DNA of 64,000 bases. It comes from Altererythrobacter sp. BO-6. Lineage in GTDB: Bacteria; Pseudomonadota; Alphaproteobacteria; Sphingomonadales; Sphingomonadaceae. The stretch is from contig NZ_CP049259.1 of the NCBI RefSeq assembly GCF_011047315.1, positions 2,461,001 through 2,525,000 of the forward strand, written 5' to 3'. Positions 53,889 through 64,000 of the stretch are shown piece by piece; positions within the stretch are counted from its first letter, which is position 1, and the number at the start of each line of letters is the position of its first letter. The translations under genes were made by a program, and so were the position numbers. The notes beneath the pieces were generated by a model. That model was not told the origin of the DNA. It did not search any database and saw only the letters and a list, made by a program, of their open reading frames with translations.

Positions 53889-53919
53889 CTTGTGTTGCCA
53901 ATCTGCAACACTATATTGG
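53889..53919 (+). promoter_or_regulatory. clpB: RpoH (sigma-32) type promoter of clpB
   Basis: CTTG (53889-53892), 17 bases, then ACTATATTGG (53910-53919) match the alphaproteobacterial RpoH consensus CTTG-N17/18-CYTATNTNNG except for the first base. It places the start about 20 bases before clpB ATG. An rpoH gene is in this window. Confidence 0.7.
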
Positions 53920-53945
53920 CGGGGTTAGCGAGTGAGGGATCGTAG

Positions 53946-56525
<2,580 letters not shown>

Positions 56526-56556
56526 TTCAAAGCTGTCAAATTCCAGTCCAACAAAA

Positions 56557-56582
56557 AAAGGCCCCGGTTTCCCGGGGCCTTT
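56557..56582. terminator. Bidirectional terminator between clpB and TonB receptor gene
   Basis: AAAGGCCCCGG (56557-56567) pairs with CCGGGGCCTTT (56572-56582) around TTTC, with A7 to the left and T3 to the right. It ends clpB and, on the other strand, the receptor message (stop at 56606). Confidence 0.85.
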
Positions 56583-56605
56583 CTGCATGGTCTTGAGACG
56601 CTTCT

Positions 56606-59600
56606 TCAGAGCTTGAAATTAAAGCCCGCGTAGAAAAAGCGACCGGTATTGTTGTAGATACCGCTGCCATCGCCAACGCCGGTGAGGCCGAAGGGCGGAA
56701 GACGGTTAAATAGATTGTCGACGCCAATGTAGAACTCGAACTCGTCGTTAACGTCGAACTCCCCCCGAATGTCGCTGTAGTAGATTTCGGGGTAGTAGAG
56801 CTGCGGGAAGGCGTCCGCATTCGTCGGCGGCCGGCCCTGATAGCCGAGCTGGGTTTCATATGCACCAATCAACATCTTGTCGATGAAGCGGCCCTCATAG
56901 ACGAACGTGAAGTTCTTATAAGTGACCGACGCATTGATGTTGAACTGCCACTCAGGATCGCCAAGCGTGCGCTTCGTCCGGGTAGCCCGTTCAGGATCCG
57001 TGATGAAGCTGAAGTCCCGACGCTCCTCCAGCCAGCTCACGATCGCGCTGAGATCGATGCTCCAGTCATCGTTGAGCGTGCGGGAGTATTGTGCACGCAG
57101 GTCAATCCCGGAAGTTTCGAGCGCGGCGAAGTTGAACGGCTGGTTCAGGAATGCCGGGCCAAGACGCGGAATATTCTCGGCGGGCAAGCCGGGGAATACA
57201 CGGTTTGACTGGCCATCAAACGCATAGGAGCTGAACGGATCGCCTGTGTTGCCACGCCGGAAAACGGCATCGCAGAACGGGTTGTTAATGGTCACCGGGT
57301 CTTCATAGCAACGGTTGATGATCGCTTGTCCGGTAAGGCCCGAAATCACGTTCTCGACCTTGATGTCGTAGTAGTCGACGGTAAGCGAGAAGCCAGGCAG
57401 GAATTCCGGCTGGAAAACCGCGCCAACCGTGAAGCTCTTGCCAACTTCTGGCAAGAGATCCGGGTTACCCTGGTTGAAGCCAGACACGCCGGTGCTCGGC
57501 ACGTTCGTGAATGGCACCACCGAACCATCGGGCAGGGTGATCGTGGTCGGAATACCCGCTTCGGCACAGCGAGCTGCGCGATTGGGGTTCTGGTTGATCA
57601 CGTTCTGGCTACATGGATCGACCAGGCCGTTGGCGAAGGTTTCGGTCCGCGAAGCGAAAGTGTTGTTCAGGTTCGGGGCACGCACAGAGCGGGCGTAGCC
57701 GCCGCGCAGGCGAAGGCCCGGAGTGGGCGAGTAAACGACACCCAGGTTATAAGCCGTCGCACCGCCCGAGAAGTTGTAATCCGAGTAACGGACCGAACCC
57801 TCCAGCGTCAGCTCCTCAATCAGAGTTATACCAGAGAGCAGCGGGACGCGGATTTCCCCAAAGACTTCCGATACCTCGAACGTTGGCGGCGCGAAATCTG
57901 CAAACGAGTTGAGGAAGGTCTGTCCCGACGCGGTTACATCGTCATATGCGGAGAAGGCTTTCTCCCGGCGATATTCGCCACCAACCGCAAAGCCGATTGG
58001 GCCACCCGGAAGCTCGAAAATGCCCGTGGAATCGCCGGACACGAAGCCGGTGAAATTGAGCTGCTCAGCATTTTGCTTGCGCGAGGACGTGTAGAGCACA
58101 TAATCCTTCGCTGCCTGGCTCATGTTGTTGACGCCGAAAAGGTTGATCGGAACGCAATTCGGATCGTCATTGGTGGTGCTGGCGTCAGCGTTCACCGCGC
58201 AAACAATCTCACCTGCCGTGTTCCGCACGGCATTGGCGGCCTTGTTGAAATTGGCGGTCAGCAAGTTGCCGCCAGTTTCGTAATAGGTGTTCGTCTTGCC
58301 GTAGTTTGCGGCCACCTCGTAGAAGAGGTTACCCGTGTCGCTCAACTGGCCGCGCAGACCGCCAACAAAGCGATAGGTCTCGCGGTTGTGATCTTCTGCG
58401 CGCGTACCGAGATCTGCGTTGAAGCGCAGGAAGCTGAACGCGGTCGCTCCCGCCGGCAGAATGTTGACCAGCGTCGCCCGTGCCTGATCCGTAAGGAACG
58501 GGTTGTTGATCGAGAAGGTCGAGGTGGTCCCGCCACCCGAAGTGAAGGTTGGCTGGTTCGAGGCCTGGTTTGCGGTGACCTTGACATATTTTCCTTCGAA
58601 GAAAAATTCCGCCGCGGGCGAGAATTCGAACTTCGAAAGCAGGTTTACCGAACGACGCTCGACGCCGACCTGGAGCTGGCCGTCGGGCAGATTGACGCTT
58701 GAGCCAAGTCCGCCGATTGTGCCGCCACCGAAGGGGCGAAGATCTGCGAAGGGATTGTTCCGGACGAGCGTACCATCATCAAGGAAGAAATAGTTGTCGG
58801 ACAGTCGGCCGCCAGTGGGCGAGAGCTGTCCCGTGCATACGAGCGAACGACGAAGAGTGGTCGACGCGCTGGCCAGGTTTTCTGCCGGACAAGCAGTCAA
58901 GACCGCACCGCCCGCCGCAATCTGGTTGAATTTCAGGCCAAACGGGACGCCATTGAAGTATGTCGTATCCGGGATGCCATCGCCTGCGGGAGATTCGTCG
59001 AAGTTGATATCGGTTGTGCTGAAACCCGGCGCGCCGGTGAAGGCGCCGATATAGTCGCGTTCGCTATTCAACAGCGGCCTCTGGCGCGAGTATTCTGCTG
59101 CAACTGCGATGTTGCCACGGCCGTCAGCGAAATTCTTGCCGGCAGTCCCGCTGATCGAATACGAGCCGCGGTCGGCATAGTTGCTGATACCAGCCTGGCC
59201 GCTAATGTTGATCCCTTCGTAGTCGTCCTTGAGCACGAAGTTCACGACACCAGCAACGGCGTCCGAACCGTAAATTGCTGAATTGCCGCCCGTAACGACA
59301 TCGACCCGCTCAAGAAGTTCGGTCGGGATCGTGGCGACGTCCACCGTGAAACTTCCGGGCTGGGAAGAGACGTGACGGCGACCGTTAACGAGGGTCAGGG
59401 TACGGTCCGTGCCCAAGCCACGCAGGTCGAGCACGGAGAGCCCGGCGGTGCCGATGAAACGTCCGGAGTTCTGCGAGCCGAAAGTTCCGCGAAGCTGCGG
59501 CAATTCGTTGAGCGCATCGCCAAGCTGGACATTGCTGCTGCGAATGAGCGTTTCTGCGTTCACCGAAGTGACCGGCACAGCGCTATCGAGTTCGGGCCGC

Positions 59601-59779
59601 AAGATACGCGAGCCAGTAACAATAATATTCGCAGGCTCAGCAGCAGTTGCCTCATCGGTAATATCGGCATCGTCTGCATCCTGTGCAACGGCAGGAGCAG
59701 CCGCCAGGACGAGCGCGGCAATGCCGGCACCTGCTAATAGCTTTACGCGGCGGTTAGCCGCGTTCGTCGTGAAGTTCAT
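56606..59779 (-). CDS. TonB-dependent receptor
   Basis: 1057 residues, intact. A signal peptide (about 1-32, ending APAVAQ), TonB-box-like EPANIIVTGSRI, plug domain (about 55-190; NSAIYGSDAVAGVVNFVLKD) and a long barrel with the late signature YARSVRAPNLNNTFA, ending in FYAGFNFKL. The large size and loops fit import of a big substrate such as an oligosaccharide or peptide. Next to two sulfotransferase genes and convergent with clpB. The 332 bp upstream (59780-60111) hold its promoter region and GGGGA ribosome site; I see no other gene there. Confidence 0.94.
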   Translation of the reverse strand: MNFTTNAANRRVKLLAGAGIAALVLAAAPAVAQDADDADITDEATAAEPANIIVTGSRILRPELDSAVPVTSVNAETLIRSSNVQLGDALNELPQLRGTFGSQNSGRFIGTAGLSVLDLRGLGTDRTLTLVNGRRHVSSQPGSFTVDVATIPTELLERVDVVTGGNSAIYGSDAVAGVVNFVLKDDYEGINISGQAGISNYADRGSYSISGTAGKNFADGRGNIAVAAEYSRQRPLLNSERDYIGAFTGAPGFSTTDINFDESPAGDGIPDTTYFNGVPFGLKFNQIAAGGAVLTACPAENLASASTTLRRSLVCTGQLSPTGGRLSDNYFFLDDGTLVRNNPFADLRPFGGGTIGGLGSSVNLPDGQLQVGVERRSVNLLSKFEFSPAAEFFFEGKYVKVTANQASNQPTFTSGGGTTSTFSINNPFLTDQARATLVNILPAGATAFSFLRFNADLGTRAEDHNRETYRFVGGLRGQLSDTGNLFYEVAANYGKTNTYYETGGNLLTANFNKAANAVRNTAGEIVCAVNADASTTNDDPNCVPINLFGVNNMSQAAKDYVLYTSSRKQNAEQLNFTGFVSGDSTGIFELPGGPIGFAVGGEYRREKAFSAYDDVTASGQTFLNSFADFAPPTFEVSEVFGEIRVPLLSGITLIEELTLEGSVRYSDYNFSGGATAYNLGVVYSPTPGLRLRGGYARSVRAPNLNNTFASRTETFANGLVDPCSQNVINQNPNRAARCAEAGIPTTITLPDGSVVPFTNVPSTGVSGFNQGNPDLLPEVGKSFTVGAVFQPEFLPGFSLTVDYYDIKVENVISGLTGQAIINRCYEDPVTINNPFCDAVFRRGNTGDPFSSYAFDGQSNRVFPGLPAENIPRLGPAFLNQPFNFAALETSGIDLRAQYSRTLNDDWSIDLSAIVSWLEERRDFSFITDPERATRTKRTLGDPEWQFNINASVTYKNFTFVYEGRFIDKMLIGAYETQLGYQGRPPTNADAFPQLYYPEIYYSDIRGEFDVNDEFEFYIGVDNLFNRLPPFGLTGVGDGSGIYNNTGRFFYAGFNFKL

Positions 59780-60111
59780 ATGTCAGTCCCCAGTTTGCCG
59801 ATCGAGCGACCGGCCTTCGTATTTCCAATAAGAATCGCAGCCAAACGACCCAGCCGTAACAGGCAGCTACCCGATCAATGCAATTCTGCTTATCTGGTTT
59901 CAATCCCCACAGATAGAAAGTTTCGATTGGCACTAGCTGTGTAGCCATATTGCAACAAATGCCGCGCCTGCCGCACTCCTGAAGTCCAATGTGGGCCATG
60001 GATTAGCGTCGCAATAAAGAGCGATCAGATGCACGAACGGTCGAATCTCATAATGCTATGGCGACTTTTCCATCGCGTGCTTTGCCATGCCTGTGGCTGG
60101 GCAATGCCAAC

Positions 60112-61692
60112 TTAGGCTAGGTCGCCCAAAGTTTCCCTCAGCGGGTCGAGCCACTGCGAATAAGGTCGCCAGACTTCCATTCCATCGCGATTTATCGGAC
60201 GCCGCACCTGTTCACTGCTCGGAGTGCGTACGACTCGATCCAAACGGTGGAATTCGAGCACAGATTCGGACCAATCCAATCCGAGATATTCAATTGCCTT
60301 GCCAACCTCTTCCCGCGCATCCTCGACTAGGTTGCTGTAGTCGACATGGTGGACCAGGCCCGGCGCTACCTTTTGGAGATGAGCCATAATCCGGACATAG
60401 TCGACGTAACTTCGACCTACATCCTTAAGCGTAAAGGATGATGGATGGGCACTGGTAAATGATTGTGTGAAGTTCGAAAAACAGCAATCCATTGCCGGAC
60501 GGCGGATGTCAATGAAGCGTGCTTGAGGAAGAATCCGGCGAATGAACAGGATATTGTTCCAGTTGTGCGGTAGCTTATCGATGATGAAAGGGCGCTCAGT
60601 GGTGCGGTGTACCTGCATCCGTCGAAGGTAATCTTCGCCAAACCTGCGCGCTTGATCTTCAGGCAATGCCATCAGTGCTTGCGTAACGGTAACCTTGCCT
60701 CGCCGGGTTGCCATTTCCATGAAACTACGAAGGATGGCAGGAATATAAGGGAGTTCGCCGACAGGTTCGATTGACGGATGGCTGCCCAGCATTTGCTCAA
60801 GCAGGGTGGAACCTGACCTTGGCAAAGAGACGATGAAAATCGGAGTGACAGCCCCCACCGGCTCGCTCGAAAGGCGCTGCACAAAGGTAGAGTCGATGCG
60901 CTGCTCGACTTCGGTGATTTCCTGCGTCAGTTCGTCGGCATTGTAGTTGAGTTCCTCGGCCCGAATGCGGTTCCCTTCTTCGTAATGCGTAAATGCGGCT
61001 TGAAAGTCGCCAATGTCGTGGAGCGCCCGTGCAAGGGCGAAATTGAGAGGAGCCTGATTGCGCGGATCAATCGCGATCACCAGCGACTTCCGCATTGCCG
61101 AGATATCGTTCTCGTCAAGTATTTTACGCTTGATGCTGGCAATGCCCCACCAGGCTTCGCCAAATTCATCGTTGATGGCGATTGCTTCACGATAGGCGGC
61201 AATCGCACGATCTACATCGCCAGCGGCACGCAAGCTGTGTCCATATGCAACCCAGACTTGGGGATCCGACGCATGCTCCTGCAAGATTTGCTGATATAAT
61301 TCACGCGCTTCTTGGCTGCGCCCGATTTTTTCAAGCAAGCCAGCGACGATGGCCTGGAAGTGATGCTCGCCACTTTCATTCGACAATCTTTCGAACATCT
61401 CCAGCGCTTCTAGCGGGCGCTGCTGCTGGCTAATCGTGACTGCCAGATTGCGGCGCGTATCGAAATCGGTCGCGCCTTTCGCCAAGGCATTGCGGAGAAA
61501 ATGCTCAGCCTGGCCAAGCGCCCCCAGCCGCAGCGCGGCAAAGCCAAGTTTGGCGAGTGCTCGGGCGTCAGTTGGATGCTGGCGCAAGTAGCCCAGCAGC
61601 AACTGCGCGGCTTGCTCGTACCGTTCGGATTCCAGCAGGCTCTGCGCCCGCGCAAGCGCAAGATTGGTTGTCACTGTGCCTTGCTGGTTCAT
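60112..61692 (-). CDS. TPR-containing sulfotransferase
   Basis: 526 residues. N-terminal TPR array (about 5-270; AQSLLESERYEQAAQLLLGY, AREAIAINDEFGEAWWGIA-like repeats), then a sulfotransferase domain with PAPS loop FIVSLPRSGSTLLEQML (about 285-300) and the 3'-phosphate site RFIDIRRPAMDCCFSNF. Related to tyrosylprotein sulfotransferases, so it may sulfate a protein or peptide; the acceptor is unknown. Between a complete TonB receptor and a second sulfotransferase, all minus strand and probably co-expressed. Confidence 0.92.
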   Translation of the reverse strand: MNQQGTVTTNLALARAQSLLESERYEQAAQLLLGYLRQHPTDARALAKLGFAALRLGALGQAEHFLRNALAKGATDFDTRRNLAVTISQQQRPLEALEMFERLSNESGEHHFQAIVAGLLEKIGRSQEARELYQQILQEHASDPQVWVAYGHSLRAAGDVDRAIAAYREAIAINDEFGEAWWGIASIKRKILDENDISAMRKSLVIAIDPRNQAPLNFALARALHDIGDFQAAFTHYEEGNRIRAEELNYNADELTQEITEVEQRIDSTFVQRLSSEPVGAVTPIFIVSLPRSGSTLLEQMLGSHPSIEPVGELPYIPAILRSFMEMATRRGKVTVTQALMALPEDQARRFGEDYLRRMQVHRTTERPFIIDKLPHNWNNILFIRRILPQARFIDIRRPAMDCCFSNFTQSFTSAHPSSFTLKDVGRSYVDYVRIMAHLQKVAPGLVHHVDYSNLVEDAREEVGKAIEYLGLDWSESVLEFHRLDRVVRTPSSEQVRRPINRDGMEVWRPYSQWLDPLRETLGDLA

Positions 61693-61706
61693 CTTACCTC
61701 CGGACC

Positions 61707-62492
61707 TCAGGCATAGCCGAGCAATGACCGCAAGCCAGGGGCCTGATAATCTACCAAAGCGCGGTGCCGCTCGCCAAGAACGTCAGGCAGTTCTATCGCA
61801 ACTCCCGACAGGTTCTCACGAGAAGTGCCGCTTTGGCGCCGATCAGAACCGCGCTTGACGCGGACGCGCCAGTCTGCGGGCAGGGCGATCCCGCAAGCAT
61901 CCAGCAGGGCGCCGAAGAAGCGCTCCGCCTCACCGGTGTCCAGAGCCTGGACATGCAGGACCAGTTCCTCATAGGTTACGATATGGCAGCGGGCGCCGAG
62001 CCAGGCTGCGGCATTGAGTTCATAGATGTCGTTGAGTGACGGCAGCTTCCCCGGCAACCCGAAGACCATCATCGTCAGCAGTTCGTCAGCTGTCAGGGCG
62101 CCACTGGCCAGATGATCGACGTTACCTTCAAATTGATCGGAAAGGATAAAGCGAGCTCGGGCAATTACCCAATCATAGGGGTCACGATAGAGCAAGATCC
62201 GGCGTGTCGGTGCCGTCTCGATCGCCGATGCGTCTGCAAAGAAGAGGTGCCCCCAACTGAGCATCGGGTTCGCTGCCGAAAACGCCCCCAAATGTTGCTT
62301 CATATTGGCCCATTGGATGAAATCGGCACTGTATTGCTGGTCCACCGGCACGAACATGCGCAGAATGTTGCGCAGCAGGTGGCTCCCGCTCTTCGGCACG
62401 GAGTTGAGGAATACCGGCTGTTTCAGCCGTTCCTGGGCGAATTCGGCATTTGCCTCGTCCAGATTGTCTCGCTGGACCAAGATCTGCGGCAT
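61707..62492 (-). CDS. Sulfotransferase family protein (no TPR)
   Basis: 261 residues. PAPS-binding VFLNSVPKSGSHLLRNIL (about 26-43) and 3'-phosphate site RRILLYRDPYDWVIARARF, the standard sulfotransferase core. ATG 62492 (MPQILVQRDNLDEAN) is the best start; the frame to 62570 overlaps the terminator stem. 14 bp before the TPR-sulfotransferase start, so they form a pair. Substrate unknown. Confidence 0.88.
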   Translation of the reverse strand: MPQILVQRDNLDEANAEFAQERLKQPVFLNSVPKSGSHLLRNILRMFVPVDQQYSADFIQWANMKQHLGAFSAANPMLSWGHLFFADASAIETAPTRRILLYRDPYDWVIARARFILSDQFEGNVDHLASGALTADELLTMMVFGLPGKLPSLNDIYELNAAAWLGARCHIVTYEELVLHVQALDTGEAERFFGALLDACGIALPADWRVRVKRGSDRRQSGTSRENLSGVAIELPDVLGERHRALVDYQAPGLRSLLGYA

Positions 62493-62539
62493 GGCTTGTG
62501 TCTTTCTCGTCTTGAAGCTTGGCCACTGCTCTAACAAAT

Positions 62540-62565
62540 GGGGCGGCATGTTGCCATGCCGCCCC
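62540..62565 (-). terminator. Terminator stem after the right-edge TonB receptor
   Basis: GGGGCGGCATG pairs perfectly with CATGCCGCCCC around a 4-base loop; on the minus strand ATTTG follows. It separates the receptor at the right edge from the sulfotransferase pair, though the T-run is short. Confidence 0.6.
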
Positions 62566-62601
62566 ACCATATCGTTCTTAAGTTCTACCCTAGGGGGAAG
62601 T

Positions 62602-64000
62602 TTAGAACTTGGCAGTCACATTCACGAAGCCACGCCGTCCGGCAAAGCCGTACTGCGAGGCAGCGATCACCGGGCCGAGCATAGTGATCTGGCCACCGTT
62701 CAGTACCGACACCCGCGGCGGACGCGTATCGAACAAATTGTTGATACCAGCGGTAATCGCAAATCTGCCATCCGCGATCTCCTGGGTAATCGAGAAGTTG
62801 TGATAGAACTTCGCACTTGCAGTTACGTCAGGGCAATATGTGCCATAGATCGGCAGGTCATCCGCCGTGCTAGCGGTGTCCTGACGGTTGAACGAATTGA
62901 TACAGGGGCCGCCAAAGGCATCCTCCAACTCCCGCTGGTTGGAAGTCGCGCCAATCACGTTCACCCCATAGAATAGGCTCAAGCCGGAATCATGCGACCA
63001 GGTTGCCCGGAAGTCTCCGACCCACTTTGGTGAGCCGGCCTCGCCATTGTCGGATTCAATCGGCGATCCGGGCAGAAGGACGAAGTCGTCCTTCAACTGC
63101 CATGTCATATCCGCCGTAAGCGACAACAAGCCAAGATTTCCGAAGTCGTGACGCAGATTTACAGCTACGTCGATACCGCTGTTCTTCTGCTGCGCGATAT
63201 TGACGAACTTGTCGAAAACTTCGTTAATCTGGTAAATCGCCGTCGCGTTCTGGCCACGGGTAAACAGGTCACAGAGCGGCTCATTGGCGAAATCTTCCGA
63301 GTTGTAACAGCCGAAGAGGATCTGGCCGGCGCCCAACTGGTCAACTTCTCCCTCAACCTTGATGTTGAAATAGTCGACAGCAATGCGGAGATCGGTATCT
63401 CCGAGGAACGACAGCTTCGGCGTCAGAATAGTCCCTACGACGAACGCCTTTGAGGATCCCGCCTCAAGTACACCCAGACCGCCCGACGAAATCACCGTGG
63501 CGCTTACACCGCCGGCAGCATAGTTGCCGGGGATGCCATCTGCCGCGCAGTTATCCGCTACACGTTGGGAGGTGGTGCCAGCAGCCAGGCCAGCTGCCCA
63601 GTTTGAACACGGATCAATGCGTCCCTGCGACTGGAAGCTCGTCTCATCGGCCAGGAACTGTTCGAACAGTGCTGGTGCGCGGAACGAAGTGCCGTAACTG
63701 CCGCGGAACCGCAGCCAGTCATTGACTGCCCAGTTCAAACCCAGCTTGTAAGTCCAGTTGCCGTTATCGGAATCCGACACGCCATCCGAAGCGCGGGTTG
63801 CCTTGACATTGGTGACACGGCCCGCGGCGGAAAGCGTCAACTCCTCGAAGAATGGCTTGTCTGCAAGCAGCGGTACGTTCAGTTCGCCGAAAGCTTCTAG
63901 CGTGTCACTCTTTCCGGCGGTAATCCCACTTGCCGACGCGCCCCATGCGTTGGCGGCGAGCGTAATCTCGCCCGGCGTATCATTAATTTTGTCCCGCCGC
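62602..64000 (-). CDS. TonB-dependent receptor, partial (N-terminus beyond right edge)
   Basis: The open frame covers the barrel half: RRDKINDTPGEITLAANAWG at the edge, FGELNVPLLADKPFFEELTLS, GTSFRAPALFEQFLADET and a C-terminal GRRGFVNVTAKF with terminal Phe. No plug domain is included, as it lies outside the window. It resembles the complete receptor at 56.6-59.8 kb in general layout. Upstream of the two sulfotransferase genes on the same strand. Confidence 0.9.
   Translation of the reverse strand, partial: RRDKINDTPGEITLAANAWGASASGITAGKSDTLEAFGELNVPLLADKPFFEELTLSAAGRVTNVKATRASDGVSDSDNGNWTYKLGLNWAVNDWLRFRGSYGTSFRAPALFEQFLADETSFQSQGRIDPCSNWAAGLAAGTTSQRVADNCAADGIPGNYAAGGVSATVISSGGLGVLEAGSSKAFVVGTILTPKLSFLGDTDLRIAVDYFNIKVEGEVDQLGAGQILFGCYNSEDFANEPLCDLFTRGQNATAIYQINEVFDKFVNIAQQKNSGIDVAVNLRHDFGNLGLLSLTADMTWQLKDDFVLLPGSPIESDNGEAGSPKWVGDFRATWSHDSGLSLFYGVNVIGATSNQRELEDAFGGPCINSFNRQDTASTADDLPIYGTYCPDVTASAKFYHNFSITQEIADGRFAITAGINNLFDTRPPRVSVLNGGQITMLGPVIAASQYGFAGRRGFVNVTAKF

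Noticed and set aside
57326..58702. 458-codon plus-strand frame antisense to the TonB receptor
   Set aside because: Mirror frame; the receptor on the minus strand is intact and recognisable.

Overview
The window looks like an alphaproteobacterial chromosome, most likely order Sphingomonadales and probably family Erythrobacteraceae. This rests on: the CtrA-phosphorelay phosphotransferase ChpT; an RpoH with a clear RpoH box next to RluD; a gatCAB operon; long TonB-dependent receptors paired with TPR-sulfotransferases; a TIGR02186/TauE pair; high GC; and dense 4-bp start/stop overlaps. I see no tRNA, insertion sequence, phage, plasmid origin or CRISPR array. The only RNA gene I can support is RNase P RNA (rnpB).

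Layout. 1-4.0 kb: a TPR-sulfotransferase (minus, running off the left edge) divergent from a frameshifted TonB-dependent receptor. 4.1-7.7 kb: an overlapping minus-strand operon mtgA - zinc CDF exporter - ECF sigma factor - anti-sigma factor, followed by a FAS1 (fasciclin) protein with its own ECF-like promoter. 7.8-13.5 kb: M20 amidohydrolase (frameshifted), DUF4242 protein, rpoH, rluD, JAMM peptidase, chpT and a cell-wall amidase, then rnpB. 14-17.3 kb: a giant autotransporter serine protease. 17.5-24.7 kb: metallophosphatase and TorF-type porin (both frameshifted), SIMPL protein, glyoxalase, NhaA, and an NfrB-like glycosyltransferase with a small partner. 24.7-32 kb: TauE/TIGR02186 pair, HerA-like ATPase, queE, valS. 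32-35.6 kb: Mla-type lipid transport operon (mlaE frameshifted, mlaF, mlaD, lipoprotein). 35.6-39.3 kb: minus operon crcB - RluC-type synthase - PaiB-like - HAD - small membrane protein - ATP12. 39.5-46.1 kb: rpsU, FKBP, DUF4153 protein, gatC-gatA-small ORF-gatB, trmL. 46.1-49.8 kb: exported proteins of unknown function and an AraC regulator. 49.9-56.5 kb: penicillin-acylase-family hydrolase divergent from a secreted M17 aminopeptidase, then clpB behind an RpoH-type promoter. 56.6-64 kb: two TonB-dependent receptors flanking two sulfotransferases; the last receptor runs off the right edge.

Most of the window is ordinary core genome with strong envelope content. The points of most interest are: the sigma/anti-sigma/FAS1 module, which has the same gene content as the actinobacterial SigK-RskA-MPT70/83 locus; the repeated pairing of TonB receptors with sulfotransferases at both ends; a minimal NfrB/NfrA-like pair; a 52-aa gene overlapping both gatA and gatB; and five, perhaps six, genes broken by single-base indels, mostly in short homopolymers, which suggests sequencing errors more than real decay.
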